DNA of 64,000 bases. Origin: Onchocerca volvulus (taxonomy: Eukaryota; Nematoda; Chromadorea; Rhabditida; Onchocercidae). Below, piece after piece: positions 12,118 through 26,618 of this stretch. The notes under the pieces are model-generated. The model had not been told where the DNA came from. It worked only from the letters and a program-made list of their open reading frames with translations, and made no database searches. The position numbers and the translations under genes were made by a program. The DNA lies in contig HG738137.1 of the NCBI GenBank assembly GCA_000499405.2, positions 9,003,609-9,067,608 on the forward strand. Reading direction: 5' to 3'. Each line of letters opens with the position of its first letter. Within the stretch, counting starts at the first letter, position 1.

Positions 12118-14880
12118 CTGAACTTGGTGAATTGATGCAATTTGTAGTACTGATAACAATCAATAAATACTTATTTGACATTAGTATTTCTAGAATATGG
12201 TTGATAAATTTATCACTGATATGTAGCAGAGGACAAGTGATAATTAAATAGTGAAGTGGAATGAAAGCTTCAGGGGTTACATACTTCTTTACATTCCATA
12301 GTTTACAATATTCCGTATGGCGATGCAAAGAAGTACGTTACCACCGTAAAAGCAACGTACGTTCATGTTTGTCAAACGTGAAAGGATAAATCGGAAGGCA
12401 CCGTATCCAAGTGAAAGCTTCACGTGAAAAAGTGCATACTTCATTTCTTCCAAGATAATGCAATAAAAAATGTTAGATAATTTTCGTGATTCGAAGCAAA
12501 TTTCTTCCCAAATATCACTTTTTTCCATTGTATTTAGATGTCAGTATTTGAGCTTAAAATTAGAAACTTGGAACTGGAAAAGTACGAACTTGGATTCACA
12601 AAAAAAAAAATCGAAAAAATAAAACTATACGTTTAAAAGGCAATTGCAGATCCAAATGTAATTTTTGGAATATTTTTAAAAATTTAGTCTAATATATTTC
12701 CAAAAATTTCAAACTTTCTAGGGAATGAATTCTTATATGTTAAACTTCCGAGAATTTGCAAATGCAATTTATGGAAACTCATACTGCATTAGCGTTTTTT
12801 ATTATTATTTTTATTTCTTATTTTTATAATTTCAAAATATTAGCGAGAATTAAATTCAATTTTTCACTTTTTTTGTCAAAATTCTCCAACAACTTGCAAT
12901 GGTAAGGTATTAATTTTAATAGCTTAAAGTGGTAATAATAGGACTGAATTTCAAAAAATTATTGCCGAAAAATTACATACCATAATTTAAATTATATTGG
13001 TGAAAAATACATAAGAACCTGAATATATATGATTAATCATCGTATCATCATCCAATCATCTGTCTCATATGAAACTTGAAAAATTTAATCATAAACGCTA
13101 AAATTTATTATCAAAATTTTGTAATTGAATATCAAAATTGAATATATTTAATATAAAGAAAAACGCATAGAAAATGTGCTTTCGAATAGCGCCGAATGTA
13201 AAACCGCTCATAAAGTTGAACATTTTTAAAATTTTTCAAATTTTCTAAGATTTAAAAAAAAAAATTTTTTTTTGTTAAAATCTCTGCCGCTTAATAGTAT
13301 CATTACAAAAATATGATAAGAAAAGTTGTAAGAAAACAAAGAATACGAACTATTTGTTAAGCATTTTGTTGAACAACTGTTAGTTAATGAAATTGTTATA
13401 AATTAAATTTATTTTGAGCAAATTTTCTTTTCATTAATCACTAATTAAAATTGTTTATCAACTTTACTCGTCATTTTACTATCAACAATTGCAGCTTTTG
13501 CTTCTATTACATTTGCTGAAAATTCTACATCAACACTATCAGCCATGATAACATCATTGTCACTATTATCATCATCATTAGCATTGTTATCATATTTTAA
13601 CATCATCACCGTTACTGTTTCTATTATCATTATTACCAATGTTACCGGTGTATATTGTTGAATAAATTTTAAGACAAACATAACAAAGGTAAGAAGGAAA
13701 AAGATGCCGATCATTATATTTTTTCTTAATTAATAGGAATTTTAATTGATAATAATTACTACTATTTTTAGGTATCTCAGGCGTGCGGGATAACGGAAGA
13801 ATTTCAGGAGAGATATATGTGAAAAAAAGGTGTTTATAAATTTTTTTCTAGTTTTTTTTTTGAAAAAAAAAAAAAAACTTATTGATGGATAACGGAAAAG
13901 AAAAGAAGAAGAGCATATAATCATTAAATATCGGTAAATGTGATGTAATTAGTATCAGCTAATTAATATTAGCTAATAATTGAATTTAATAGTTGGATTG
14001 AAATTATTATTTTGACATAACTAAAAATTTTTAAGATTCAATAAAAGCTTATCATTAAATGATAAACAACAAATAAAGATTCTTGTTCGTTGTTTATCTT
14101 TTATTTCTTTATTTTTTTCACTAAATAATTATTTGATTTTGAATTGAAATCCTGTGAAGTAAATAATAAATGGAATTACTTTTATTAATTATTCTATTCA
14201 TAGAGCCACAAATTTTTCTTTTCATTTCAATTCCATTTCAAATGATAACTTATTTGTGGTATTTTGATTTCTTACTGAAAACATAAAATAAAAAAAAGAA
14301 ATTAATAAAAAATATCGAAAAAAAAATTTAAACAACATTTTTGATTTGAAAATTTTCCAAATAGCACGAATGCAACTTTTTACAGTAATCATACATTAGT
14401 TTTCATTTGATTTGGAAGCAAAATGCGAAAATTTCAAAAACCAATTGATTGTTATCAATCAATTGGTTAATTAAAGAACAAATTTTAATTCGGAAATTGT
14501 TGTAACAAATTTCGTTCCTTTACACCGATTCAACTGCTAAGCTAAATTTCGGTCAAAATGTGTAAGAATTGAAATTGTTACAAATTCAAAACAAAAATTT
14601 TTTTCGTTCTCCAAATCTAAATCGTCGATTGTAAAAAAAAAAAAAAAAAAAAAGAAAGAAAAACTAAAGCTAAAATTAAAATTAAAAATCAAATACTAAA
14701 TGTTATAATGGAAAATTTCCCATTTTTACCATTAAAATGCGCTTACTTGTTTCTTCTTACTCAAAAAAGAGAAGTACCAATTTTGAATATTTCGAATTAT
14801 CTTTCGCAATAATTGAAATATTCGAAAATTTTTGAAATTTTCACTGATCCAAATAATTTTTTCACCTGAAATAATGATGC
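12118..14880. other. Gene-poor intergenic sequence
   Basis: No supported gene. At 12,230-12,540 the base composition is less AT-rich and two overlapping minus-strand frames of 70-80 codons are open, but the stretch contains a diverged direct repeat (GAAAGCTTCA near 12262 and 12412) and continues the minisatellite region. A minus-strand frame at 13,445-13,714 is listed separately. The rest is A/T-rich filler. Confidence 0.5.
13445..13714 (-). CDS. Possible small hypothetical protein
   Basis: An 89-codon frame starts with a hydrophobic stretch (MIGIFFLLTFVMFVLKF) that could be a signal peptide or anchor. It is followed by a second hydrophobic patch, an Asp/Asn-rich segment (YDNNANDDDNSDND) and an Ala/Val-rich tail. 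Base composition is less AT-rich than the surroundings. I recognise no domain, see no convincing splice sites and have no neighbour that supports it. It could equally be a chance frame created by interrupted CAT/ATC-type repeats. Function unknown. Confidence 0.2.
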   Translation of the reverse strand: MIGIFFLLTFVMFVLKFIQQYTPVTLVIMIIETVTVMMLKYDNNANDDDNSDNDVIMADSVDVEFSANVIEAKAAIVDSKMTSKVDKQF

Positions 14881-14992
14881 GACAATGATATTAGCCGGAA
14901 ACTACGCTTAGGAACAACAACAACAACAACAAACAGCAAAGAGACCAAAGAACAAATCGATACAATTTCGAAATTCAATGTAAACAATGTTA

Positions 14993-15055
14993 ATGATGAG
15001 TGATTTATTGAAAATAGTAAGAAACAAGCTAACAGTAACAAACAACAATATAGTG
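14993..15055 (+). CDS. Candidate first exon of an unrecognised gene
   Basis: ATGATG opens a 21-codon frame (MMSDLLKIVRNKLTVTNNNI, then V) that ends exactly at a GTAAGT donor. The preceding 120 bases (CAA-rich, less AT-rich) look like a 5' leader. No downstream exon is proven. A 23-codon segment at 17457-17525 and a terminal-type segment at 30250-30354 would keep the same phase but are far away. It could be chance. Confidence 0.2.
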
Positions 15056-16026
15056 GTAAGTAGACGAAGTTAGTATTTGATTTAAAATTTTGATTTCAAA
15101 TATAATAAATTCAACAATTTAGTTTTTTCAAGTAATTGAGAAAATAAGTGATTATTGAATGAATCGATGATTAACTAATCGAGTGATTAATACATGATGA
15201 ATTCAATTAATTTGTCAAAAAAAAAAGAAAAAAATAATTCGGAATATTTATTGCCATTTTTAGAATTATAAAATTTTCAAAAATTTGATCTTAATAATAT
15301 TATTAAATTTTAACATTTTATAAATTGCCAAAATTCAGTTCACTAAATTTAAATTATTAAAAAAAATGCAAAAAAATTTAAGTATTCGTATTATTTCAAA
15401 AAAGTACCACATATTGATTATATCAGACATCTTTAAAGAAATGACCTAATTACAAGTTGGCCTTTGATTAGTCAAAATTTCAAGTTATTTCGAACTGAAA
15501 TCTTTCGTTGCTCCCCTCACTTCGATCATTTAAAATGAAAAGAAATTCTCGACAGCCACAAAAAATTTTTATTAATTATCATTGAATGATGATAATTGAT
15601 AAGGACAAGGATGACGAAATCGATAATTTATCAATAAATTATTATACTATAAGCTACTGTAGGCGTCTTTACAATATATCAAAATATGATCAAATTTATG
15701 ATACTAATACTAAAATTACTTTAGATTTAGATCAAAAATAATTAAGTAATAAATTATGCTATCCTGGAATGATTTAGGATTTTTTTTTTAAAATTATTAT
15801 AAGCGGAAAAAATAAGGATAATGCACATAATTGTTAACTGGTACCAAAAAAAAAGATTAGTATAAAACAATTAGCACAAAAAGGGAAATCTTTTCAGAAT
15901 ATAATCAATTATCATAAATTCCAAATTTTAAAACTGATAATGTACTATCATTCTTGTTATACGTATTGATTTCATCAATGATAATATCTCCTCTATCGCT
16001 ACTTATTACTTAAATTTACCTTTAAT

Positions 16027-16330
16027 GCCAAATTTTCCATTTTTGTTGCAAAAGAATAAATGTCGAATTGAACCGACTATTAAATTGCTTAATCTAATCT
16101 AAAAAATATTAATCAATTATGTTAATATAAAACTAAAATTCGAATAGATGGCTAAATGTATAAGCTTTACTATTCCTTACATTTATTTTGATTTCAAAAT
16201 TTTCATTTTCGTTGCAAAAGAATACAAATACCGGATCGAATTGAAAATGAATATTGAATTGCTTAATCTAACTTAAAATACTAATTCGCTGCGTTAACAT
16301 AGAACTAAAATTCGAATAGATGGATAGATA
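16027..16330. repeat. Diverged tandem duplication, ~170 bp period
   Basis: Two copies share GTTGCAAAAGAATA (16045 and 16211), AAATTGCTTAATCTAA-like and AACTAAAATTCGAATAGATGG-like segments, offset by 166-172 bases. No coding potential is seen. Confidence 0.8.
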
Positions 16331-16453
16331 GTTATATCCAAGTTTCATCGTCAAATAACAACTTGAAATGAAATGATATTTTGGTGTAAGAAATTGAGGA
16401 AAGCAACAAACTAAACAACTCCCACTCTTTTCATCTTAAAATAATGAAGTGAA

Positions 16454-16484
16454 AGTGTGTGTGTGTGTGTGTGTGTGAGTGTGT

Positions 16485-16526
<42 letters not shown>

Positions 16527-16556
16527 ATGTGTATGTGGATGTGTTTGTGTATGTAA
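16454..16556. repeat. (GT)n microsatellite
   Basis: Alternating GT with GA and TA interruptions. It lies just ahead of a (CT)n tract at about 16775-16821. The His/Thr-rich minus-strand frame across it is an artefact. Confidence 0.95.
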
Positions 16557-16774
16557 TTTTGTTCGAAAACTTTTCTAACTGAAAATTTGGTGGTTGGGAA
16601 ATTGAACTGAACTATACGAAATTTTTGAGAAAAAAGATTGAAAAGAAAGAGAGAAGGAGAGAAAGAAAGTTGAAAGAATCCGAAAAGATGTTGTTTAGCA
16701 GTTAAAATGATGATGATGAAAATAAAAACAAACAAATATTTTTCAAACTTTTTTTTCTTCCATTTTTTCTGTCT

Positions 16775-16821
16775 CACTCTCTCCCTCCCTCTCTCTCTCT
16801 CTCTCTCCCTCTCTCTCTGTC
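16775..16821. repeat. (CT)n microsatellite
   Basis: Pyrimidine tract CTCTCTCC/CTCTCT followed by an ATGA tetranucleotide run near 16832-16855. Confidence 0.9.
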
Positions 16822-17456
16822 TAAAAAAAATGGATGAATGAATGAATGAATGAATTGAAAATGAAACGGCAAAAGCAATTTTAGTTTAACGAAAGCTTTA
16901 TTTCTTTTTTTTTTCGAAAAAATTGTCGTTACTTCTTATTTTTTTGCTAAATTTAAAAAAAAAAAAAAAAACAACAAAAAAAAAAGCAAAAGATGGAAAA
17001 ATTTCTTGAAAAGAAACGAAAAAAAGGAGAAAGAGAGAGAGAGAAGGAGAAAAGGAAAAGAAATAAAGAAAGATTTAAGAATATCCTGAAGAAATTATTA
17101 TTATGAAAATATTTTTTTTTTGTACAATTTAACAATAAGAGTTAAAAAAAAACACCTGTTGTTTTGTTTTCTTTTTTTTAAACGAAAGTTTTTTTTTACA
17201 GCTTTTTTTGAAAAAAAAAAAAAATTGTAACAAAAATTTTTCCATGTAAGCATTTAATTAAAATAGGAAAAAAAAAGCACTGATTAATTGGAACCGAAAA
17301 TAAAATAAAATAAACAAATGGCGCTGAAAAAAAAAGCAAAAAAAAAGAAAAACAAATTTTTTTTATAAATTAATTATTGTTAAAGATTGCAAAAACTTTT
17401 CTTTTTTTTTTTTCAAATAAAAAAACTGCGAATTTAATATTCTTGTGCTATCCAAG

Positions 17457-17525
17457 CGTAGATATTCTCGAGAAAAATTAGCATTTTCATTTTCTGGAAT
17501 TGATAATAGATTAAAGATTATACAG
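17457..17525 (+). CDS. Weak candidate internal exon
   Basis: A 23-codon stretch beginning RRYSREKLAFSFSGIDNR and ending at CAG followed by GTAAAAG. It is less AT-rich than its surroundings, but the acceptor (TATCCAAG) is poor and no homology is recognised. Confidence 0.12.
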
Positions 17526-18235
17526 GTAAAAGAAGAATTTCTTCAAGATTAATCAGATTCCGTTCAATAATTTAATAATTTATTTGTTGCTTATTTTTCA
17601 TGCTTTTTTTTGCCATATTTTATAAAAATATTGTTGTTAATTACGAGCGCTAATTAGTCCTGAAAACATTTGCGCTTCAGTAGCACATTTTGCTCCAACA
17701 ATTTAATTCTTCGGTTATTTGCCTTTTTTTTTTTTTTTTTATAAAATAACATTTCAATGAATATTAGCTAAAGAAAATATTAGGTGAATTTGAAACGAAA
17801 ATAAGGAATAAATATTTTGAGATAATTAAAGAAAAAGCGGAACATACTGGAAGGAATGAGAAAATTTGATAATAAATTTAAAAGAATACAAGAAACCGGT
17901 TGAATTATTACTTAATTATTTTCATTTCTTGATATATTCAATTATTAGTTGGTAAACTAAATCAATTAATCATAATTTTTTGTTGTGAAAAAAGAATATT
18001 TCCATTTTATAAGCAAAATTTCGAAGAATAATTCGAAATGAAAACAGAAATTGTGAAAAATCTTTCTAAAATTTTTTTTTTTTTTTTGCTAATTTTATAA
18101 TTATTGTCAAGAATCATTCTTCTATGAATTAAAGGAAAGATTTGAAAAAGAGAAAAAACAAATCAAAAAAAAAAAATTAAAAAATGATGAAATTCTAACA
18201 AAAAATTTAAATTTGAAATATGTTGGAATAGTAGC
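17526..18235. other. Gene-free A/T-rich sequence
   Basis: Homopolymer runs and no supported frame. Confidence 0.5.
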
Positions 18236-18375
18236 ATGAGTCAACAAAGAACTTTATTGAGCACAGAGAAAAATAAACTTAAAAGGAGGAGAACAGGGGC
18301 GGGGGAAATAGGACGAGGTGACACCGAGAGACAAGGAAAATAGAGCAAGGTGACATGCGGGGCGAGGGAAGAAGG
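18236..18375. other. GC-rich purine island with ~33-bp repeats
   Basis: Isolated patch of high G content on the plus strand (GGGGCGGGGG near 18297). It includes two similar units: GGAAATAGGACGAGGTGACA and GGAAAATAGAGCAAGGTGAC. A 35-codon frame from ATG at 18236 runs into it and ends at a TAG inside the second unit. Composition is unlike any neighbour. It may be the end of an inserted element or a regulatory patch; I cannot tell. Confidence 0.6.
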
Positions 18376-19484
18376 TCAATTTCTTTTATAGGTCAGTTGA
18401 AAATAATTTTAAATGTTGAATGATGAAAGAAAAGGGGAGAAATAGAGAAAAAAAGAAAAAAACAAAATAAATTTTTTGGAATTAAGAATATTTCGGCATG
18501 TTATTATTATTATATCATTATTTGTTGGGTGAATAATTTCGTTACAATGATATAAATTCGAAATTATTAATTGGAATCGAATATATTATATCTGAATTGA
18601 AAACAAAATGCGCACTAATCATGATTTTATAAGTTTAAAAAAAAAAGAAAAAAAATGGAAATTAGATGACAAAAAATATTTGAAGTACTTGAAGTTTTTA
18701 AATATATTAATAAAATTATCTGAACTATTACAAAAATGCAAATAATTATTTTGTTTCTTTCTTTTTTTTATTCCATAAAGTAATCATTTTTTGAGGGATG
18801 ATTAGAAAAATAATTTAATTGGGTAATGTTTGGATTTTCTTTTTTTTTTGTAGGAAATAAAAATAGAAAACATATTTACACTATTGTCGAATTTTCGAAT
18901 TAATTACAATTGAAAGCATTAAAAGCAATTGAAATAATCAAAGGATAAGGTGAAATACAAAAAAAATTGATCAAAATCTAATTTGAACCTAATATAAATA
19001 TTTGAACAAGTTGAAAATAAGCTGATTATCGAATGAAAAAAATACCTATTTATAATTTATAAAAATGCTATTGAAATATAAAATAAACAGTCAATCATTT
19101 TGTTTATATTTCAGAAAAATTAATATTTCTTTTTTTGATTCAAATCAACAAAAAAAAAAAAAAAATGAAATTAGTAAATAAAAACTGTTATGTTCATGGA
19201 AAATTATTATCCGAAAATGCTAATTAAATCGAATAGTTTCGACTAATTAGCTAAAATAATCAATAAATGAGTGATGTTTTGAGGAAATAATTTTATTTTA
19301 AGCTTAAAATTTATTAATTACTTTCTTTCGTTTAAAGCAGGAAAAAATGTCCTCAACAAGATCATATTGAAACAAATCATTTCCTTATTGATGATAAAAA
19401 ATAGAAATAAAGACAAAAACAAATAAAACTTGTAAAATTATGCAATTTTAGATGCAAATCCTAAAATTAGAACATACAAAACAA

Positions 19485-22069
<2,585 letters not shown>

Positions 22070-22400
22070 TATTGACGAATAATTTTATATTTTAGTATTG
22101 TCTTTAAATATTTTATCAAATGTATTAATGAATAAACAAAAAAGTTAAATGAATGAATTTACATATTTAAATAATAGTAGTCTTCGATTATTTAAATGAT
22201 TTAAAAAATTTGCATATTTAAGTAAATTATGAAATGATATTATAATTATAAAAGATGAAATAATGAGTAGTTTATATTATTTTATTTACATCATTCAAGC
22301 ATTTATCAAATATAGATTAAGTAAATAAAAACAAAAAAGATAAATGAATAAATTTACATATTCGAATAATAGAAATGATAATTATAATTAAAAAAGGATG
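22070..22400. repeat. Diverged tandem duplication, ~190 bp period
   Basis: AATAAACAAAAAAG...AATGAATTTACATATT (near 22131) recurs as AATAAAAACAAAAAAG...AATAAATTTACATATT (near 22323). Flanking text ATTTTATCAAATGT / CATTTATCAAATAT matches at the same offset. Non-coding. Confidence 0.7.
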
Positions 22401-24966
22401 AAAAATGAATTAATTGGTTTTTAATTTCAAAACATCCATCAAACTTTTATAATAATCTACTCCATTACTCTTATTTCATATATTCATAAATTATTCGATT
22501 TTAAACGCATCAATTTGTCACTATGAAAGAATTTTTTAAATGCTTATTGATTTACTAAATCAGTAATTCTATATTTATTATTTTTCTTTTGATATTGGAA
22601 AGATTGTTATTGAATGAAAAAATTTCAAATTCACTTAATAATATTTTAAATGTTCGAATAAAAAATCTTTTTCGATTTATTAAATTTAGAAAAAAATCGA
22701 TTGCAGAAATTTTAAAATAAAAGAAAAAAAATTTTTTTCGGCATTTCACGAAAATATATTTGATGACTAAATTCATTCATGAAAATGCAAGCATTGGTAT
22801 TATTCTTATTGTTATTTATTATTTCTATTATTATTATCATTACTATTATTACTACTATTTTTAATACTACAATTAATTCAAGAATTAAATTGGCAAATTA
22901 AGCTATTAAATTTAAAAATGAAAAAATACATTTGTATGAATTTAAAAAGTATGAATGTAAAGTTTTGGATTTTTATATATTTCGATTTTATAAAGATTAA
23001 TTTTTTGTAGATAACAAATGTAAGAAGATTTATTTATTTTAAATTGTGAAGTTAATTTGTTGCAACTGTTTGGATTACTATTATGTGCAAAATAAAAGAG
23101 ATAATGGAAGTAATAAAGTAATAATAATGATAATTAATAATCTCAGTACAAATGCAGAGATTTAAAAAACAGAGATTTATTTATTCTGAATTCAATAACA
23201 ACTAATTAAAATAACTATTTGGTTCAAATTATTATTAATTAAAATTAAGCGAGAAATAATGACAACAAGCATAAGATGATAGATAATAATGATTGTTACA
23301 ATTAATTAAATTAATAAAATTTTAGGAAGAAAGTAAACATTCGACATAATCGGTATATAAGTGAAGAGTATCAGTGGCGACATTTCATATGTTAAAGTGT
23401 AAAATTGTCATTGCTCATGTTAAGAAGACGGGTAAAGACAGGTAAAATTTGCTAAAAGGAAGGAAAAAATCGAAAAAAAAAAAGGAAAAAAAAGGAAAAA
23501 GAAAATGAAACTAAAACTTGTTGACAGTAAATATGTGATGAGTTTGTGATGATGATGATGTCTCCAGCAATATTTGAACAAAAATTTCAATTCAAAAAAA
23601 AGCAAATTTTACGAAACTAAAACAGCTCCAGCACATAAAATAGTACGATTAATAAATAAAACTGGAATAAATCGATCCATAATTTAGAAATATCGAAATC
23701 GGAATGATTCATGAGTTTTTACTTAATTTCAAACTTTCAACTGAATTGATAAGGCTTTTTTTTACACTTATATAATTATTTTAGGTTAAAGAATTTGGAA
23801 TTATTTTCAAAATATTTAATATTATATTTTTCAATTTATTGCATTGAATTATAGAGATGAATATTAGTTAAATACAACAATGCGACATGATGTGATCATT
23901 TTATGTTAAAAAATTTCAATTTATTTTCGAAGATTTTAGAATTCTACATATTTTTTTAACTTATTCCATTCAACTGTAAAAACGGTATACTTAAAGAAAT
24001 GTAATAGTAATCGTAATAACAACAGCCATCTCGTCTTTTTTGTCGTAAAAATTTCATATATGTATATGAAATTGTAGGATAATATGCTTTTATTTTTAAT
24101 TTATTTTCGAAATTTTATCAAAATTAAAGAAAAATTGATAACATTTTTAATGAATATGGGAATAAAACAAGCAAAAAGAAAATAAAAAGATGAATAACAG
24201 ACGGGAAAAAAAAGGCGAAAAACCGGATTTAAACAATGATTTCAATGAATAGATAAAAACTGTTGTGCGAGAAAGAGAATTGCAAAGAGTTGATAAAATT
24301 TAATAAAAATCGAAAAAAGTTGGTAAAAATGTTGTGTTCAATTCATAGATGAAATTTTAAAATGAACAAAATGAAATTTAAACATAATATTGAATACTGT
24401 AAACAATATTTAGAAAAATAGAGGGATTGAAAATTACATAAACAGAATGAACAGTTTTCAGCAAAGTTAATTAATTATTTATTCTCTAAAATCAATTGTA
24501 AGCAAAATCTGGATGTTGTAAACAATAATACAAAGAATAAAAAAATGAAAGTTGATGTGAAATAAATTGAAAATTGGTAATGAAATTATTTTTTTATTCA
24601 CTTATTTATTCATCTGTTTATTTACTTAATGAAAAATTATTGCTGCATGAAATAATTTAGCATAAAATATAGCTGAAAAATTTCATTTTGTTTAAAAATT
24701 AACGCTTTTAATTAAAATATATTCATTGCACGATTACTATCATCTTGCATCAAAAAAATTATTAATTTAAATTTGAATTTTATACAAATATTTGTTCCAA
24801 ACAAACATATCAGAAATAATTTCCAAGAGATATTACATCTTTTTTTTTTTAATGATAGGTTGATGTATTTCGGTAATGTTATTTGTATTATGTAATTTTA
24901 TATTATCACTGGCTGGACCCAACCAGTCTATTGGGGACCACGCTTGGCCTGTCCGGCTCCAGCTAT
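22401..24966. other. Gene-free A/T-rich sequence
   Basis: No supported exon. A loose repeat of about 130-170 bases (ATTTTAGGTTAAAGAATTTGGAATTATTTTC type) is visible at 23,780, 23,900 and 24,075, and a near-perfect palindrome AATTTCATATATGTATATGA... lies at 24,050-24,073. The less AT-rich stretch at 24,905-24,960 (CTGGCTGGACCCAACCAG) abuts element copy A. Confidence 0.5.
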
Positions 24967-25948
24967 TCTATATAAATAAAAATGTCAATGTTCGTTTGTT
25001 CAAAAATCTTAAACCTCCGAAAGTTCGAAACATGCGTCTTATCTATATTGATTCAAAATCTTAGATATAGGAAAATCCTTAACCTATTGCTTTGAAATTC
25101 TGATACAATGCTGCATTCAAATACGCGGGATCTTTTTATACACGCGTTGCTATTATTTATTATTTGTTTATCATTATTTATTATTATTTTTGTTATTTAT
25201 TATTATTAATCATTATTTATTATTTATTATTATTCATTATTATTTATTATTATTTTTCATTATTTACTATTACTTTTTATTTTTTGTTATTTATTACTAT
25301 TTATTAAGCAACAATTACAAATCAATAATATCAGTAAAACAAATCTAGTGATAAATTTATTTATACAAAAAAGGAAAAAACGATATAAAGGGAAAAAAAG
25401 GCGAGTCGGAGCATTAAATCGCTTCCGTTGACATCCTTATACAAAGTGATAGAAACGGGCGCCCTTGTTAGCGCGTGAGAGTGATCGACATTGACCCTAG
25501 CAGTTAAGGGTTGCAAAGGAATGACTTAGGAATAAAGTAATGAATAAATAATGAATAGTAATAAATGATAATTATTGACAAATGTTGGAGTATTTAGTAG
25601 ACAGCAGTTTTTTTTTCTCTTTTTTTTTTTTTTTTTTAATTCTAACCTTATTCTGTCCATGACATTCGCTAATGTCTCGCATGTTTTACTCGGGAAAAGA
25701 AAAAGAGATAGATGGGAAGAAGAAGGAGAATGAGAGAAAAAAGGGAAGGCGGAGTCAATAAATCCTGTCTTCTAACTTACTTTTAGTTGTCAGTTTGGAC
25801 GTGACACGTAAAAAAAGTAAGTATGCTTATATAAAAACACGCTAATATTCGAATGCAAGGTTGTATCGAAATTTGAAAGCAATCAGTGCAGAACTTCCAG
25901 AGTTTTGAGAAGATATACAAGGAGCATTTACATTTTTATTTATATAGA
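24967..25948. mobile_element. Long-terminal-inverted-repeat element, copy A
   Basis: Starts TCTATATAAATAAAAATGT and ends with its complement ACATTTTTATTTATATAGA. Further in, CCTATTGCTTTGAAATTCTG ... GCATTCAAATACGCG (25080-25124) faces its inverse CGAATGCAAGGTTGTAT...GAAAGCAATC near 25,852-25,885, so the inverted repeats extend over 100-150 bases, imperfectly. The interior has a TTATTA-rich insertion (25,140-25,305), a GC-richer stretch at 25,400-25,520 and no transposase frame. It is a non-autonomous fold-back or MITE-like element. The TC start also recalls Helitron ends, but the 3' end lacks CTRR. The target-site duplication is not resolved. Confidence 0.75.
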
Positions 25949-25968
25949 AGATTAAAAAATACTAACAG

Positions 25969-26618
25969 TCGTAAATGTTCGTTTTTTCAAAATCTTAAAT
26001 CTCCGATTGCTCTGAAATTTTGACAGAACGTTACATTAGAATACGCACATATTTTACCGAGCCTATCTGAGAGTTGCATACTGAAGGCCACGTCCATTTT
26101 GCAAAAAATAATTGTGGTTCATAGATTCAGTCCACTCACTTACTTTTATTTGTCACAGGTGTGACAGGTAAAAAAAGTGGATGAATCTATACAAAAATAA
26201 CGTGCCTACCTGAATATAACATTGTGTCAAAATGAATATTGAACATTTACGACAAAGAGGCAAACCGAGACCGACATGATATTAGAAGTAATATTAGCCT
26301 AAATTGCTTGAGGGAAACACTTCATTATACACTATTATGACCTCGGCATTTATGCGACATGGCCACATTTCCTACATATCAAAAAATAAATGAATTACAA
26401 CCCTCATAAAGCAAAAAACAAACGAAAAGCTCAAATTGCTGGCCTTACGTACTTAAAAGCACGCGCTTATTCGAATGCAACGCAGCATGAAAATTTCAAA
26501 TCTATTGACGAAGAACTTGAAACGTTGCAGGAAGTAGCCTCAGTCAAAGCAATCGGTGGAAAACTTCTGGAGATTTATCATTGGTAACAAGGAGCATTTA
26601 CGTTTTTATTTATATAGA
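25969..26618. mobile_element. Same element family, copy B (5' truncated)
   Basis: Begins with GTAAATGTTCGTTTTTTCAA and CTTAAATCTCCGATTG, and ends GGAGCATTTACGTTTTTATT then TATATAGA, the same terminus as copy A. It lies head-to-tail with A with about 20 bases between. It shares with copy C the segment with ATAAATGAA...AAGCTCAAATTGCTGGCC. A 65-codon frame (26,390-26,587) resembles no family I know. Confidence 0.7.

Noticed and set aside
12113..12528. Two overlapping minus-strand frames as a possible gene
   Set aside because: They lie in repeat-derived sequence with internal direct repeats, and no splice sites or homology were found.
16436..16777. 113-codon minus-strand frame with a His/Thr tail
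   Set aside because: The tail is the (GT)n repeat and the rest is poly-Phe/Leu from A/T tracts.
24876..25064. 62-codon plus-strand frame
   Set aside because: It crosses the terminus of element copy A, so it cannot be one conserved gene.
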